Source: Eukaryota sp. TZLM1-RC | Lineage: Eukaryota > Metamonada: BaSk clade | DNA length: 64,000 nt | Reading direction: 5' to 3' | Assembly (NCBI GenBank): GCA_040285825.1 | Contig: JAUPSS010000003.1 | Coordinates: 372,001 to 436,000 of the forward strand | Shown here: positions 10,444 through 20,125 of the stretch, in pieces | Position numbering within the stretch: the stretch's first letter is position 1 | Layout: each line of letters starts with the position of its first letter | Program-made: the position numbers and the translations under genes | Notes under the pieces: generated by a model | The model's database searches: none | Told to the model about the DNA's origin: nothing | The model's input: only the letters and a program-made list of their open reading frames with translations

Positions 10444-11746
10444 AAAATTAAAAAAATAAATTATTAAATATTTTTATTCAACAACAAATATGAAATACAC
10501 AATTAAAACTCCACATCCTCAAAACCTGCCTCCCCTACATCAAAACAATTAATCGCTAAAGATTCAGAAAATTTCCCAAAAGAAGATAGTGAATCAGAAA
10601 TTAGTGTTACCAATCCCTTAAAAATAGAAAATACAATCCTGTTTTGCCAGTAAACATGATTGAAAATTCTTCCAGTTCTTTCCTTTACAACTACAACAAA
10701 ATCCTCAAGGAAAGCCATAGCAGCCTTACCTAGAGATCCAAGCAAAGAAAAAACAAATGGACATAAATTATATTGGGCATGAGAATTTTCATTAACCGAG
10801 GAAATGGGTTTCGCATATTTAGCAATTTTATATTTTTCGCCTGCAAGAAGAGGATTATTTACATCCGAGTTAATGAAATGTTCGTTAGAGGAATTACAAG
10901 GGTCAATAGACATGGCGTCCAAAATAGTAAAACTACCATTTAAACCAGGAACAACTAGATCACCTCTATTCAGACCCATAGAAGCTCTGTTGTAACGCGT
11001 ACTATCAATATTGGGATCATCAAGAATTAATTTTGATAACAGCGGTTCTAAAAAGGAATCTACTCGATATGATTTGCACATTACATAAATTTGGTCCCTG
11101 GCGTTATTATGCACTTTGCTTCTAAACGTAATGAAATGTTTACAGTTCAAAAGATGAGTAAACAAAAGAGGTTTACCACATTTACAAGTTAAATGATTGG
11201 GCAAATTGTTTGGCCACAGAAAACAACGAAAACGCATGTTTAGAAGCCATTCATTGTTTTTTAACAAAAGTCCATAAACAGAGGGAACTTGAGTTACTAA
11301 AGCAGCAGCTGAACTATCACGAATATCCTTTAAAAAATTACCGAAAGCGGGATTTTTAGTTTTGGCCAAGCCAAGTCTAACTTCATAATCCAAGCCATCA
11401 TATAATTTAACCAGATGGTGCTGAAGCTTTTTCAAGCAAAAACGTAAATTTGGAAGTGATCGGGTGGGAATTTCTTGAACATTTTGAGGAAAACACTGAA
11501 TCCAGATATCACTAGGCAAATTTTCTAATTCAAATTGCAGTTGATTCAAGTAAAAATTTGATTCACCATTGATCAGATGAACATCAAAAGGGAACCTTTG
11601 GAAAAATTCAAAAACAAAATTTTTACCACCTCCCAAAAATGCTGCTTTACACAGAATCGAAGATTTGGTGAATCCAATGCCACCCAAATCTGCTGAACAA
11701 AATACATGACTTCGAATTAAAGATTCATTTACTTCTAATAAAAAAG
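10444..11746 (-). mobile_element. 5'-truncated gamma retrotransposon insertion with 15-bp target duplication
   Basis: The sequence AAATCTTCTATTTTG occurs at 10,429-10,443 and again at 11,747-11,761, directly flanking a 1,303-bp minus-strand element. The interrupted plus-strand relative continues on the far side. This is the expected product of target-primed reverse transcription of a 5'-truncated element. Confidence 0.75.
10503..11687 (-). CDS. Non-LTR retrotransposon C-terminal protein (gamma type, knuckle plus RLE)
   Basis: 394 residues, the best preserved gamma copy. In order: GGIGFTKSSILCKAAF (thumb-like), IWIQCFPQNVQEIP, LNMRFRCFLWPNNLP, knuckle CKCGK...HLLNCKHF, RSKVHNNARDQIYVMCKS, RLE-like NRGDLVVPG...FTILDAMSID, and the C-terminal FWQ/YWQNRIVFSIFKG block ending EDVEF. 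The RLE would nick the target site for reverse transcription. The reading continues upstream without Met to the insertion edge at 11,746, so no autonomous start exists. The RT domain itself is missing. Confidence 0.75.
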   Translation of the reverse strand: MGGIGFTKSSILCKAAFLGGGKNFVFEFFQRFPFDVHLINGESNFYLNQLQFELENLPSDIWIQCFPQNVQEIPTRSLPNLRFCLKKLQHHLVKLYDGLDYEVRLGLAKTKNPAFGNFLKDIRDSSAAALVTQVPSVYGLLLKNNEWLLNMRFRCFLWPNNLPNHLTCKCGKPLLFTHLLNCKHFITFRSKVHNNARDQIYVMCKSYRVDSFLEPLLSKLILDDPNIDSTRYNRASMGLNRGDLVVPGLNGSFTILDAMSIDPCNSSNEHFINSDVNNPLLAGEKYKIAKYAKPISSVNENSHAQYNLCPFVFSLLGSLGKAAMAFLEDFVVVVKERTGRIFNHVYWQNRIVFSIFKGLVTLISDSLSSFGKFSESLAINCFDVGEAGFEDVEF

Positions 11747-11761
11747 AAATCTTCTATTTTG

Positions 11762-12330
11762 TGTAATGCACTTTTTTGGGAGGCGGGAAAAATTTGTTTT
11801 TGAATTTTTCATTGCAGTGGTCCATTGGTCATCATTAAGTAAAAGGCCATAAATGTTGGGGATTTGGGAGATTAGGCAACTTGAGCAACTGTCTTCAAGA
11901 TGAATCAAAAAATTTGCAAAAACGGGATTTTTTCTCTAGCCAAGCTAAGACGTACAATATAATCCAAGTTTTCTAAAACTTTAAGATTTGTTTTCTGCAA
12001 TTTTGCAAAAGTCCAGGGTAAGGATAGCATGCTTCTTGAAGGAAGTTCCACAATTTTAGAGGGAAAACATTTAGACCAAATATTTGGTGAAAGAGTTTCA
12101 ATTTCCTGTTGTAAAGAAGTAAGATATGAGCTTCCACAGTTTTCAATGAGATCAACTTTTTTGGAAAGCGATTCACAAATTCAAAAATATAATTTTTACC
12201 GCCTCCAGTAAAGACAGCTTTACAAAGGTAGCTTGATTTATGAAAATCAACACCACCAAAATCTGTACCACAAAAAATGTGGCTTCGTAATTGAGATGCA
12301 TCAATTTCCAATAATTTTACTAGAAAATTG
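11762..12330 (-). pseudogene. Composite retrotransposon remnants
   Basis: 11,762-11,800 is the plus-strand continuation of the interrupted element. From about 11,800 to 12,330 the minus strand matches the middle of the beta copy at 23.45-23.75 kb and carries FCGTDFGGVDFHKSSYLCKA and GGGKNYIFEF. It is truncated before the knuckle. Confidence 0.5.
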
Positions 12331-12348
12331 GTTCATTATTCATTAAAA

Positions 12349-13500
12349 ATTAAAACAGCTTTTTTAGGAAGCGAAAAAATTTTGTTTTTGAAATTTCCAA
12401 AGGTTCTTTTATGATATTCATCTGATCAATAGTGAATACAATTTTTGCTTAAATCAGCTTCAATTTGAATTAGATAAGTTGCCCGGTGATATCTGGATTC
12501 AGTGTTTTCCTCAGAATGTTCAAGAAAGTTCGAACCAATCACTCCCAAATTTACGTTTTTGCCTGAAAAAGCTTCAGCACCATTTGGACAAATTGTTTGA
12601 AAGCTTGGCTTATGAAGTAAGACTTGGCTTGGCCAAAACTGAAAATCCCGCTTTCGGAAATTTTTGAAAAGCCATTCGTAATAGTTCTGCTTCTGCTTTA
12701 GTTACTCAAATTCCCTCTATTTAAGGACCTTCTTTGAAAAAACAATGAATGGCTTTTAAACATGCGTTTTTATTGTTTTTTATGGCCAAACAATTTGCCC
12801 AATCATTTGAGATGTAGATGTGCAAAACCTCTTTTGTTGACTCATCTCTTGAACTGTAAACCTTATTGCAGTTACTAGTAAAGTACAAAATAATATCAGG
12901 GACCAATTCTATGTCATGTGCAAACCTTACCGAGTAGATTCCTTCTGAGGAATCCACTTTGCTATCAAAATCAATTCTTGTTGACCCCAATATTGATAGT
13001 ACACTTAACAATAGAGCTTTCGAGAAGTTTGACAAGAGGTGATTTGATGGTTCCTGGCTTATTTGGAAGCTTCACCATTTCAGATCCCATGTTAGTAGAC
13101 CCTTTAATTCTTCTGACGAACATTTCATTAATTCTAATGATGCCAAAAACATCTTTGTGCTGAAGAAAAATACAAAATTGCTAAATAAGTGAAACCAATT
13201 TCTTATATCAGTGAAAACTCTCATGCACATTACTATTTATGCCTCTTTATTTTTTTGCTCGGTTCCTTAGGTAAGGCTGCTTTGGTTTTGTTTGACCATT
13301 TCAATGTAGTTGTGAAAGAAAAGGACTGGAAGAATTTCCAATCGTGTTTACTGGCAAATCAGGATTGTATTTTTTATTTATAAAGGAATGTTTAAATTAA
13401 TTACTGATTCACTTTCTTCTTTCAGTAAATTTTCTGAATCTTTAGTACTTAACTGTTCCGATGTCGGAGAGGCAGATTTTGATTTATGGAGCTTTAGTTG
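12349..13500 (+). pseudogene. Decayed gamma retrotransposon tail
   Basis: Several short plus frames reproduce the order of the 10,503-11,687 protein: LPGDIWIQCFPQNVQE and NLRFCLKKLQHHLDKL (12,479-12,667), knuckle remnants near 12.8 kb, RGDLMVPGLFGSF (about 13,040), then HAHYYLCLFIFLLGSLGKAAL (13,189-13,383). Many stops and frameshifts. It lies head-to-head with the minus remnant on its left. Confidence 0.6.
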
Positions 13501-13713
13501 TGTATTTGATGATTTTTTATTCGATATTTGATAAATAAAAAACTATATAAGAAAGGATAATGCTGTTGTAAATATTTATTTGTTTAAATCTAGTTTATAT
13601 CTTATTCTAATCACCAGTGTGAAACGAGATTTGGAACTAACAATTCGAAACATTACCTAAAAAAACCTGAACAAATAAATTAATGACAATAAAAATTTAT
13701 ACAAAAACAGCTA

Positions 13714-15119
13714 TTACTGAAGCTTTGGCACAACAACATAAGTGTTCCATCCACAAGTTCCAGAAGTTGCTTTACCAATGGCCATTCTGAAGTATCCATG
13801 TTCTCCCCATCTTTCACCCCAACTATTACGAACTTTGACAAAGTCTTTACCCTTTTCAGAACCATAGCCAACAAGGTTGACAGCGTGACTGAGCTTACTG
13901 GGAGAGCACATAAGGGGATTAAAAATACCTTTGAGATAGAATTGAAGAGAATTTGCGTTCATTGCAATAGCCAAGACACCGTGTTCGACGAGACAGCTCT
14001 TAGTGTGATCAAAGCCGTCACCTTCAGCGATTTCATAGTATTCAACAACATTGGCCCCTTCGACAATTTTTTCCTTGGATGCAGAACATCTTTGGTTGCG
14101 AGCTACATAAGGATAATCTTCTTCAGCTATATGGCCCCCAAATTCGTTGAGGTATTCATAAGCGTAATGCATTAAACCACCCTTAGATAAGTGAGAGACA
14201 ATCGATACATACATTACATCCACTGGACTGGGGATCACAATCTACAAGATGTTGTTCAGAGAAAATGGCAGTCTTACCATGTTTCAAGAAATAGGCTGAT
14301 TCAGAAGCAGCGTTGGCGCTAAAAGCCCAGCAGCTGCCACAACTGCCCTGATTCTTGATTTTTCCTACGACACCATCTTTTTGAGTCCAGTCAAAAGATT
14401 CAGGCACTTCTGCGTTACATTTAACAGACTTAAGAGCACCTTTTTTTGGTTCAAAAGCAGGTCCTAAAAATTCAGCGAATTCTGCTTCAGTCATGTCTGC
14501 AAACTGGTTGACACCAAACTCAGCATCAGGTTGCACACTATTCTGGAAAGCAATTCTTTGGAGATTATCGGCAAAAACGGAGAGACGATATTCGTACTCT
14601 TGCTTTGAAGAATAGACCTTGTTCTGATCATTGAGCCAGGCATCAAATTGAGCACGAGTGGCATCATCGTCAGAGCAGTTTCCAAGTCGGATTTCACCCA
14701 TTTCATAATAGCCCAAGTCAACAACAAAGTGGACTTCAAGCGAAACATCAACAGTTACGCATTCAGAGGTAACGTCTCCATCTTCAAATGTGACACTACG
14801 GTTAAGAGATAATATCGACACACCAATAAGAAGCACCACGGTGGAAGAAGCAGAAGTGACGGGATGTAATGACATCAATGTCATGCTCAACAATAGGTTG
14901 GTCTGCACCATCAATGAATGTTCTGACACTTCCGCTGCCACTCTCAGTATCAAACATGAAGAGAACATCAATATCAGCCTTCAAATGATAGATTTCACGA
15001 ATAGTTTCGCGAAGCTGAATCGAACACTTGATATGAGTATCAGATTCCTGCTTACATTTACCTTCTGCTTGTACAGAAGCGACAACAAGCAATACAAAGA
15101 AGAGAGTCGTTAACTGCAT
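13714..15119 (-). CDS. Papain-family (C1A) cysteine protease, cathepsin-like, with N-terminal extension
   Basis: Exons 15,119-14,824, 14,795-14,213 and 14,181-13,714 give 448 residues. ATG 15,119 is chosen because it starts a clear signal peptide (MQLTTLFFVLLVVASVQA). Residues ~20-147 are a Cys-containing domain I do not recognise. 149-210 form the I29 propeptide (FDAWL...KVY, EY-YRLSVFADNL, NQFADMT). The mature enzyme starts about VPESFDW (229). Catalytic Cys254 lies in GSCGSCWAF, His392 in LSHAVNLVGYG, Asn412 in VRNSWGERWG; Gln248 forms the oxyanion hole. CNGG is created across intron 2. Likely a lysosomal or secreted endopeptidase made as a zymogen. All catalytic residues are present, so it should be active. 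Confidence 0.93.
14182..14212 (-). other. 31-nt intron 2 of cathepsin gene
   Basis: GTATGT...CTAAG, phase 0. Splicing joins SSGCN to GGLMHYAYEYL, regenerating the invariant papain CxGG block. Confidence 0.9.
14796..14823 (-). other. 28-nt intron 1 of cathepsin gene
   Basis: GTGTGT...CCGTAG. Splicing inside a Tyr-Cys codon pair joins the signal-peptide frame to the propeptide frame and yields a whole-number codon total for the three exons. Confidence 0.85.
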
Positions 15120-15214
15120 TATTGAGAAAATAAAACTAAGAATTTCACCCCAAGAGGATAGCGCATTTTTTGTAAAAGGAAAATTGTATTGGTTCAAATT
15201 CACCACAATTGTCC

Positions 15215-15298
15215 TAAATGATAACTCATCGTACTGTCTTCTCTACATTATGCTGTTAGAGACACTGTGATTAATATCATAAGAAATGCAAAAATCTC
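15215..15298 (+). pseudogene. Short alpha retrotransposon fragment
   Basis: Matches, in the same orientation, the ITYRSSLHDAVRDTVFNM region of the copy at 23.9-24.0 kb. It directly abuts the 3' end of the minus-strand copy that follows. Confidence 0.5.
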
Positions 15299-15366
15299 GT
15301 GTATAACGTATTTATTGAATTTGCACACTTGATTAAATTAAATCATAACTTATGGGACGACTATCA

Positions 15367-16614
15367 TTAAACCAAGATTTCCTCTACAAAATCTTGATTT
15401 GCTTGCTGTCTAGCTAAAGCTTCTCTAATTCGATTGAAAAACCGCGGTAATCTATTAATAATGGCAAATTGAATCCGTGAACGCCATAAAAAAATATCAA
15501 ATCTTTTCATTGTTTTTTCTTTCACCATTTTTTGGAAGTCATCCAAAAAAGTTTCTGCTTCAACTGATAATCTTCCATTTATCGAAAATGGGAAAGCAAT
15601 AAAAACCAGCTGTGTATTTCTATCGACATTTGCATCTTCAATTTCTTTATCATATTTTCTATGTTTTTCTTTTGCGTTAAAATCCAGAGCAGCCACAGGA
15701 TTAAGTTTTCTTCTGTGAACCAAAGTATCGTTTGCAACATTACATGAGACAAAGTCAACAATAGCTTCAGAATTATCAATCCAATCACAGTATACATCAC
15801 CTTTATCATCAGAACCAAAATTATTCAGAGAAAGTGTTTTCTTCAGCAGAGGCTCTTTGATACACCCTATTCTTGCAATTTGTGCCATATTGAAAACAAT
15901 GTCTCTAACAGCATCATGTAATGAAGAACGATAAGTTATCAATTTAGAACAGTTCAGAGCATGGCGCAAAGTGAGTTGAGGTGAATTCGAACAAATACAT
16001 TTTTCTTTTGATAATGATTGATTAATGGGGATATTCAAATATAATCTCATTTTTGTTACAAATGCTTCATTAGTGGCACACAATCCAAATCTTCGTGGTA
16101 CAATGGTTACAAAAAGTGAAGAATCTGATGACTTGTTTTCACAAACACCCTTTTCCAATAACAATGAGTGAAGATCTTGATTTAAAACAGCCGAGCTGCA
16201 TATATTATTATGAAAATCTTTTTCATACATTCCAGTCAATCGTTTCTGTAATGTTCGAAGAGTGTACTTCAAATTTAAAACATTTTTTTCTGGAATATTG
16301 CCATTGAATGATTGGGGAAAACATCGACCCCATTTTTCTGCATCAATTTTTGAAATTTCTTCTTTTAATGCAAAAACAGTGAAACTTTGCGTTGCCATCA
16401 ATAAATCTTCCCAATCTGCAAATCTTTCAGAAAACTCAAAGATTGCATTTCTGCATCCTCCAACAAAAGCACACGAGGTAAGAATAGAAGCCTTCGTCCA
16501 CCCTAAACCGCCATAATGTGGACTAAGGTAAGCATGATCTGGAATTTGGAACATTTTACATCCCAGTAATTGAGACAGAACTTTTACACGTAATTCATTA
16601 AACCTCTGAGCCAA
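15367..16614 (-). CDS. Non-LTR retrotransposon C-terminal protein (alpha type, most complete)
   Basis: 415 residues: AQRFNELRVKVLSQLLGCK, YGGLGWTKASILTSC (thumb-like), CFPQSFNGNIPEKN, a knuckle CICSNS...LRHALNCSK followed by RSSLHDAVRDIVFNM, then the RLE motif set DDKGDVYCDW...AIVDFVSCN...EKHRKYDKEI (Asp, Asp, Lys-Tyr spacing as in R2-like RLE), and a helical tail RFDIFLWRSRIQFAIINRLPRFFNRIREALARQQ. Homology continues upstream to about 16,655 (RSTNPL) and stops at the joint with a plus copy. No RT palm and no start codon of its own: a 5'-truncated genomic copy. Confidence 0.75.
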   Translation of the reverse strand: MAQRFNELRVKVLSQLLGCKMFQIPDHAYLSPHYGGLGWTKASILTSCAFVGGCRNAIFEFSERFADWEDLLMATQSFTVFALKEEISKIDAEKWGRCFPQSFNGNIPEKNVLNLKYTLRTLQKRLTGMYEKDFHNNICSSAVLNQDLHSLLLEKGVCENKSSDSSLFVTIVPRRFGLCATNEAFVTKMRLYLNIPINQSLSKEKCICSNSPQLTLRHALNCSKLITYRSSLHDAVRDIVFNMAQIARIGCIKEPLLKKTLSLNNFGSDDKGDVYCDWIDNSEAIVDFVSCNVANDTLVHRRKLNPVAALDFNAKEKHRKYDKEIEDANVDRNTQLVFIAFPFSINGRLSVEAETFLDDFQKMVKEKTMKRFDIFLWRSRIQFAIINRLPRFFNRIREALARQQANQDFVEEILV

Positions 16615-16655
16615 AGGTCTAGTGACGAGAGGATTTGTAGATCGAAATATATCTC

Positions 16656-17160
16656 GTGTATCAAAGACCTTCTAATAAAAGAAACGCTGCCATTCAGCAA
16701 ATTTGGTTCGAAAGTCATAGGTGATAATTACTACCATTGGATTGATAAATCTGAAGTTGCTGTTTTTTTTCTCTCCTGTGATGTGGCAGATGACACTCTG
16801 GTTCAAAGAAGGGAACTTAATCCTGTAGAAGCTCTGGAAGTCAAAGCAAATGAAAAACATAGAAAATATGACAAAGATATCGAAGAAGCTTCTACTGATA
16901 GAAACAGACCACTTGTTTTTATTGCTTTTACCTTTACCATAAATGGAAGACTATCAGTAGAAGCAAAATTTTCTTTGAATAATTTCCAAAAATTGGTGCA
17001 AGAAAAACAATGATAATTGATATATTTCTATGGCTCACTCGAATTTAATTTGCCATAAATCATAGATTACCTCAGTTGTTCCATCGAACAAGACAACTAT
17101 GACAAAACAAGCAAACCATGATTTTATGGAAGAAATCTTGGTTCATTGGATTTAGTTTCA
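16656..17160 (+). pseudogene. Alpha retrotransposon RLE fragment
   Basis: Begins in degenerate KEPLLKETLS-like sequence and is clear from 16,783: DDTLVQRRELNPVEALEVKANEKHRKYDKDIEEA, FTINGRLSVEA, then decay with a poly-A-rich break near 17,010. Head-to-head with the minus copy ending at 16,655, with no spacer. Confidence 0.65.
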
Positions 17161-17620
17161 TTAGTTCTAATTTAATTTTATTAAATGTTGTGGTTCAACA
17201 AAATACATTGTGCCAAAATTTCTTTCATTCAATTTTGAAATTTCCACTGTATCTGCAGATTTTTGCTTCACATGTGCAAAATTTCACCGTCCTGTGTACA
17301 TTCTCCTTTGGCTTTGATTTTATTGATATCGACAATTTTCCCATCAAATATACCTTTCTAAGATAGTTTTTTCACAACCTACTCCGAAATTCGTGCATCC
17401 ATCCAAAATTGGGTCGAAAAATAGTGTTAGGTAGTTGAAAAATTTATACACATGTAATATTTCGAAGAATTTTGTTTTTAACAAAAATTAAGAAGATAAT
17501 TGAACACTAAAAAAACTACCTACCAACATTGACGATCCTCTCTTCTTTTTTGAAGAATATAATTAAAAGCACTGTGGCATTTAAAGCAATTCTTCAAAAT
17601 GATGCAACATATTTCATCTG
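17161..17620. other. AT-rich spacer
   Basis: Starts with alpha-like 3' UTR and then AT-rich sequence. No gene recognised. Confidence 0.4.
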
Positions 17621-17899
17621 CTAACTCATTCCATCCAAAGTGTCAGAATTTGAAATAAATTGTAGTCGTTCACATTCTGATAGTTTTTCCTTCAAAAGAT
17701 TGCATTTTTCCTTATAAAATAAATGAGTGATTTGACGTTGGCAAATTTTAATTCGTTTGTCCCAGATTGAGTCAAAACCAGCAAAAGAAGGTGATAAAGC
17801 TGATAGTAAAACCCTATACTGATCACTTGGAATTAAATTCGTTAAATCAAGATCACGTACAGCCAAGTATACAGAAACTGAATAGCAAATATGTGCCAC
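17621..17899 (-). CDS. Hypothetical 92-residue protein
   Basis: An open frame with ordinary composition (DLDLTNLIPSDQYRVLLSAL, then a basic Cys-containing helix). I do not recognise it and see no relative in the window. It could be a fragment of a mobile-element protein; coding status is uncertain. Confidence 0.25.
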   Translation of the reverse strand: MAHICYSVSVYLAVRDLDLTNLIPSDQYRVLLSALSPSFAGFDSIWDKRIKICQRQITHLFYKEKCNLLKEKLSECERLQFISNSDTLDGMS

Positions 17900-18037
17900 T
17901 TGACCCAGATGGAGAAACCCGGAGAAATTTTGTTAGGTTAGTGTTAGGGCTAGGTTGATCAACACTACAATTTCTTCAAAAATTCTATTGATTTGGCACA
18001 TCTTGTCAGTGTTTAATAAAATGTGTTTTTATTCAAA

Positions 18038-18104
18038 AACATACCTGTGCATGACATCATACTGTCATGACAAATGGTCAAATTCTGTCATGTACAGGTA
18101 TGTT
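18038..18104. repeat. 19-bp inverted repeat (hairpin or small TIR pair)
   Basis: AACATACCTGTGCATGACA (18,038-18,056) pairs with TGTCATGTACAGGTATGTT (18,086-18,104) with one mismatch across a 29-nt loop. The loop holds a further palindrome, TGTCATGACA. Confidence 0.8.
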
Positions 18105-18243
18105 CAAAAATGGACTACCACTGACCATCATATATCAAACACAATCTTGTTCTAAATAGTATTTTCAACAGAAGTTGATTCAATTTTTTCCTTAAATTTA
18201 GAAAAACTTTTTTTTATTTAATTTTAATTTTATTAAAAAGCTA

Positions 18244-19262
18244 TCAATCAACATCTAAATAATCCATCTCTCCCAGAACAAAAACACTAGATGCAACTCT
18301 TTCATAGTGAGATACAGGAGAAAGCAAAGCATCAGAAACCATCTTCAACATCCCCTTAAAAATAGAAAACACAATTCTATTTTGCCAAAACAATCTGTTG
18401 AAATTTCTGTTAGTTCTTCTCTTAACAATCATTTCAAAATCTGCCAAAAAAAGTATAGCCGTTGGAGCAAGTGAACCAAAAAGAGAAAATACAAATGGAT
18501 ACAAAAATTATTTTGCACGCTGTTGACTGGACAATTTAAACAAAGGTTAATTGTATATTTTGATTTTGAAATTTTCAGCATTTGAAAGGGGATTATGAAT
18601 TTCAGAATTAACTAGCCTTTCATTTGAGGCATTACAAGGATCAACAGACATTACATCCACTAAAATAAAACTTCCATCTAATCCAGGTAATATAACATCA
18701 CCTCTATTATTCTTATGAAAATCATCTTCAGTATCAAACAGATTTGACAATAGAGGTTCCAAGAAGGATTCAATTCTATGAGATTTACAGATACAATATA
18801 ACTGGTCTCTTACAGCATCACGAACCTTGCTTCTAAAAGTAATAAAATGTTTACAATTTAACAAATGAGTAGTTGTAATTTCTCGAGAACATTTACAAAT
18901 TAAATTATGAGGTAAATTATCAGGCCAGATAAAGGAACGAAATCTCATATTCAGAGTCCAAGCAGAATCGGATAAGAGAGTACCATAAACTTGTGGAATT
19001 GTTGTTACTAAGGCAGAAGAAGTACTGTCACACATATCTTGTAAAAGATTTGCAAAAGCGGGATTCTTTTTCTTGGCCAAGCCAAGTCTAACATCAAAAT
19101 CCAAGCTTTCAAAAATCTTTGACAATTTTTGTTGAAGCTTTTTACAGCAAAACTGTAAATTAAAAAGAGATCGGTTTGGAATTTCTTGAATTGATTGAGG
19201 AAAACATTTGGTCCAAATTTGTGGCGGCAATTTTTCAAGTTCACAAGATAACTCATACAAAT
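18244..19262 (-). CDS. Non-LTR retrotransposon C-terminal protein (gamma type), two frames
   Basis: Frame 19,260-18,547 (237 residues): LPPQIWTKCFPQSIQEIPNRS, LNMRFRSFIWPDNLP, knuckle CKCSRE...HLLNCKHF, RSKVRDAVRDQLYCICKS, RLE-like NRGDVILPGLDGSFILVDVMSVD. After a break near 18.5 kb, frame 18,504-18,244 supplies YPFVFSLFGSLAP...FWQNRIVFSIFKG...DYLDVD. Similar to 10,503-11,687 throughout. The 5' end is truncated at about 19,265-19,275, where a plus-strand gamma copy begins. Confidence 0.7.
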
Positions 19263-19279
19263 AGGGACTGCAATTTAGA

Positions 19280-19885
19280 AAAACATATTCATTTTTCTTT
19301 TTTGGGTGGAGACAAGAATTTTATGAGTTTTCTCGTAGATTTCCTGAAGATTCTTATTTTTTAGATCCAAATACCAGTCCATATTTGAATGAGTTATCTT
19401 CTGAGCTCGAAAAAATTCCACCAAAAATCTGGACCAAATGTTTTCCCCAGTCAATTCAAGAAATTCCGGACCGACCTCTTTTTAATTTGCAGTTTTGCTG
19501 TGAAAAGCTTCAACAAAAATTGTTAAAGATTTTTTGACAGCTTGTATTTTGAAGTTAGACTTGGCTTGCAAATTTGACTATTGTCAAATTTGTTTGATTC
19601 TGAAGTTAATTTTTATAGGAATAACAGAGGTGATGTCATTTTAAATGGTTTAAAGGGAACCTTCATTTTAGTCGATGTAATGTCTGTTGATCCTTGTAAT
19701 GCCTCAAATGAAAGGCTTGCCAATTCTGAAATTCATAATCCTCCTTCAAATACTGACAATTTCAAAAAATATAGTGGACCATTGTCCAAATTGTCTACCC
19801 AACAGCATACAATTTGTATTCATTTGTATTTTTTATTTAATTCACTTGCTTCAACTGCTCTACGTTTTTGGGCATATTGTGACCT
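19280..19885 (+). pseudogene. Decayed gamma retrotransposon copy, head-to-head with the previous one
   Basis: Plus frames give FLGGDKNF, SPYLNELSSELEKIPPKIWTKCFP, IPDRPLFNLQFCCEKLQQKL, then (19,581-19,790) NRGDVILNGLKGTFILVDVMSVDPCNASNERL. The knuckle is deleted and the 3' end is replaced at about 19,886 by a Fanzor-like fragment. Confidence 0.65.
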
Positions 19886-20060
19886 CTGTAAGAGTCTTCA
19901 AATCCAACGTATTTTGATCTAAGCCGATCATCTCCGGATGGTTAAGTTTAGACATGTGGATGTGATTGAAGTATTGGAAATTGACATTTCAGATAAAGTA
20001 TCCATTTCCAGTGAAATCCAGACAGTGAGTTCAATCAAAAATGCGGTGAAAACCAGAAAT
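19886..20060 (+). pseudogene. Fanzor-like fragment, RuvC-II region (lineage II)
   Basis: Nearly the reverse complement of 28,480-28,615. Both encode MVKFRHVDV-EVL-IDISDKV-ISSE, placed just upstream of the RuvC-III block in the second copy, where Fanzors carry the ID-E-TSK-C segment (the Glu is lost here). Small and degenerate. Confidence 0.4.
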
Positions 20061-20125
20061 ACAAACTTCCCTCTACAGCATTACAAAGGGCAATTACTTC
20101 ACTGTTATAGACATTATCTATAAGA

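Noticed and set aside
15367-17160. Twin-priming inversion within one retrotransposon copy
   Set aside because: Both halves carry the same RLE and C-terminal region, so they are two copies, not one inverted element.
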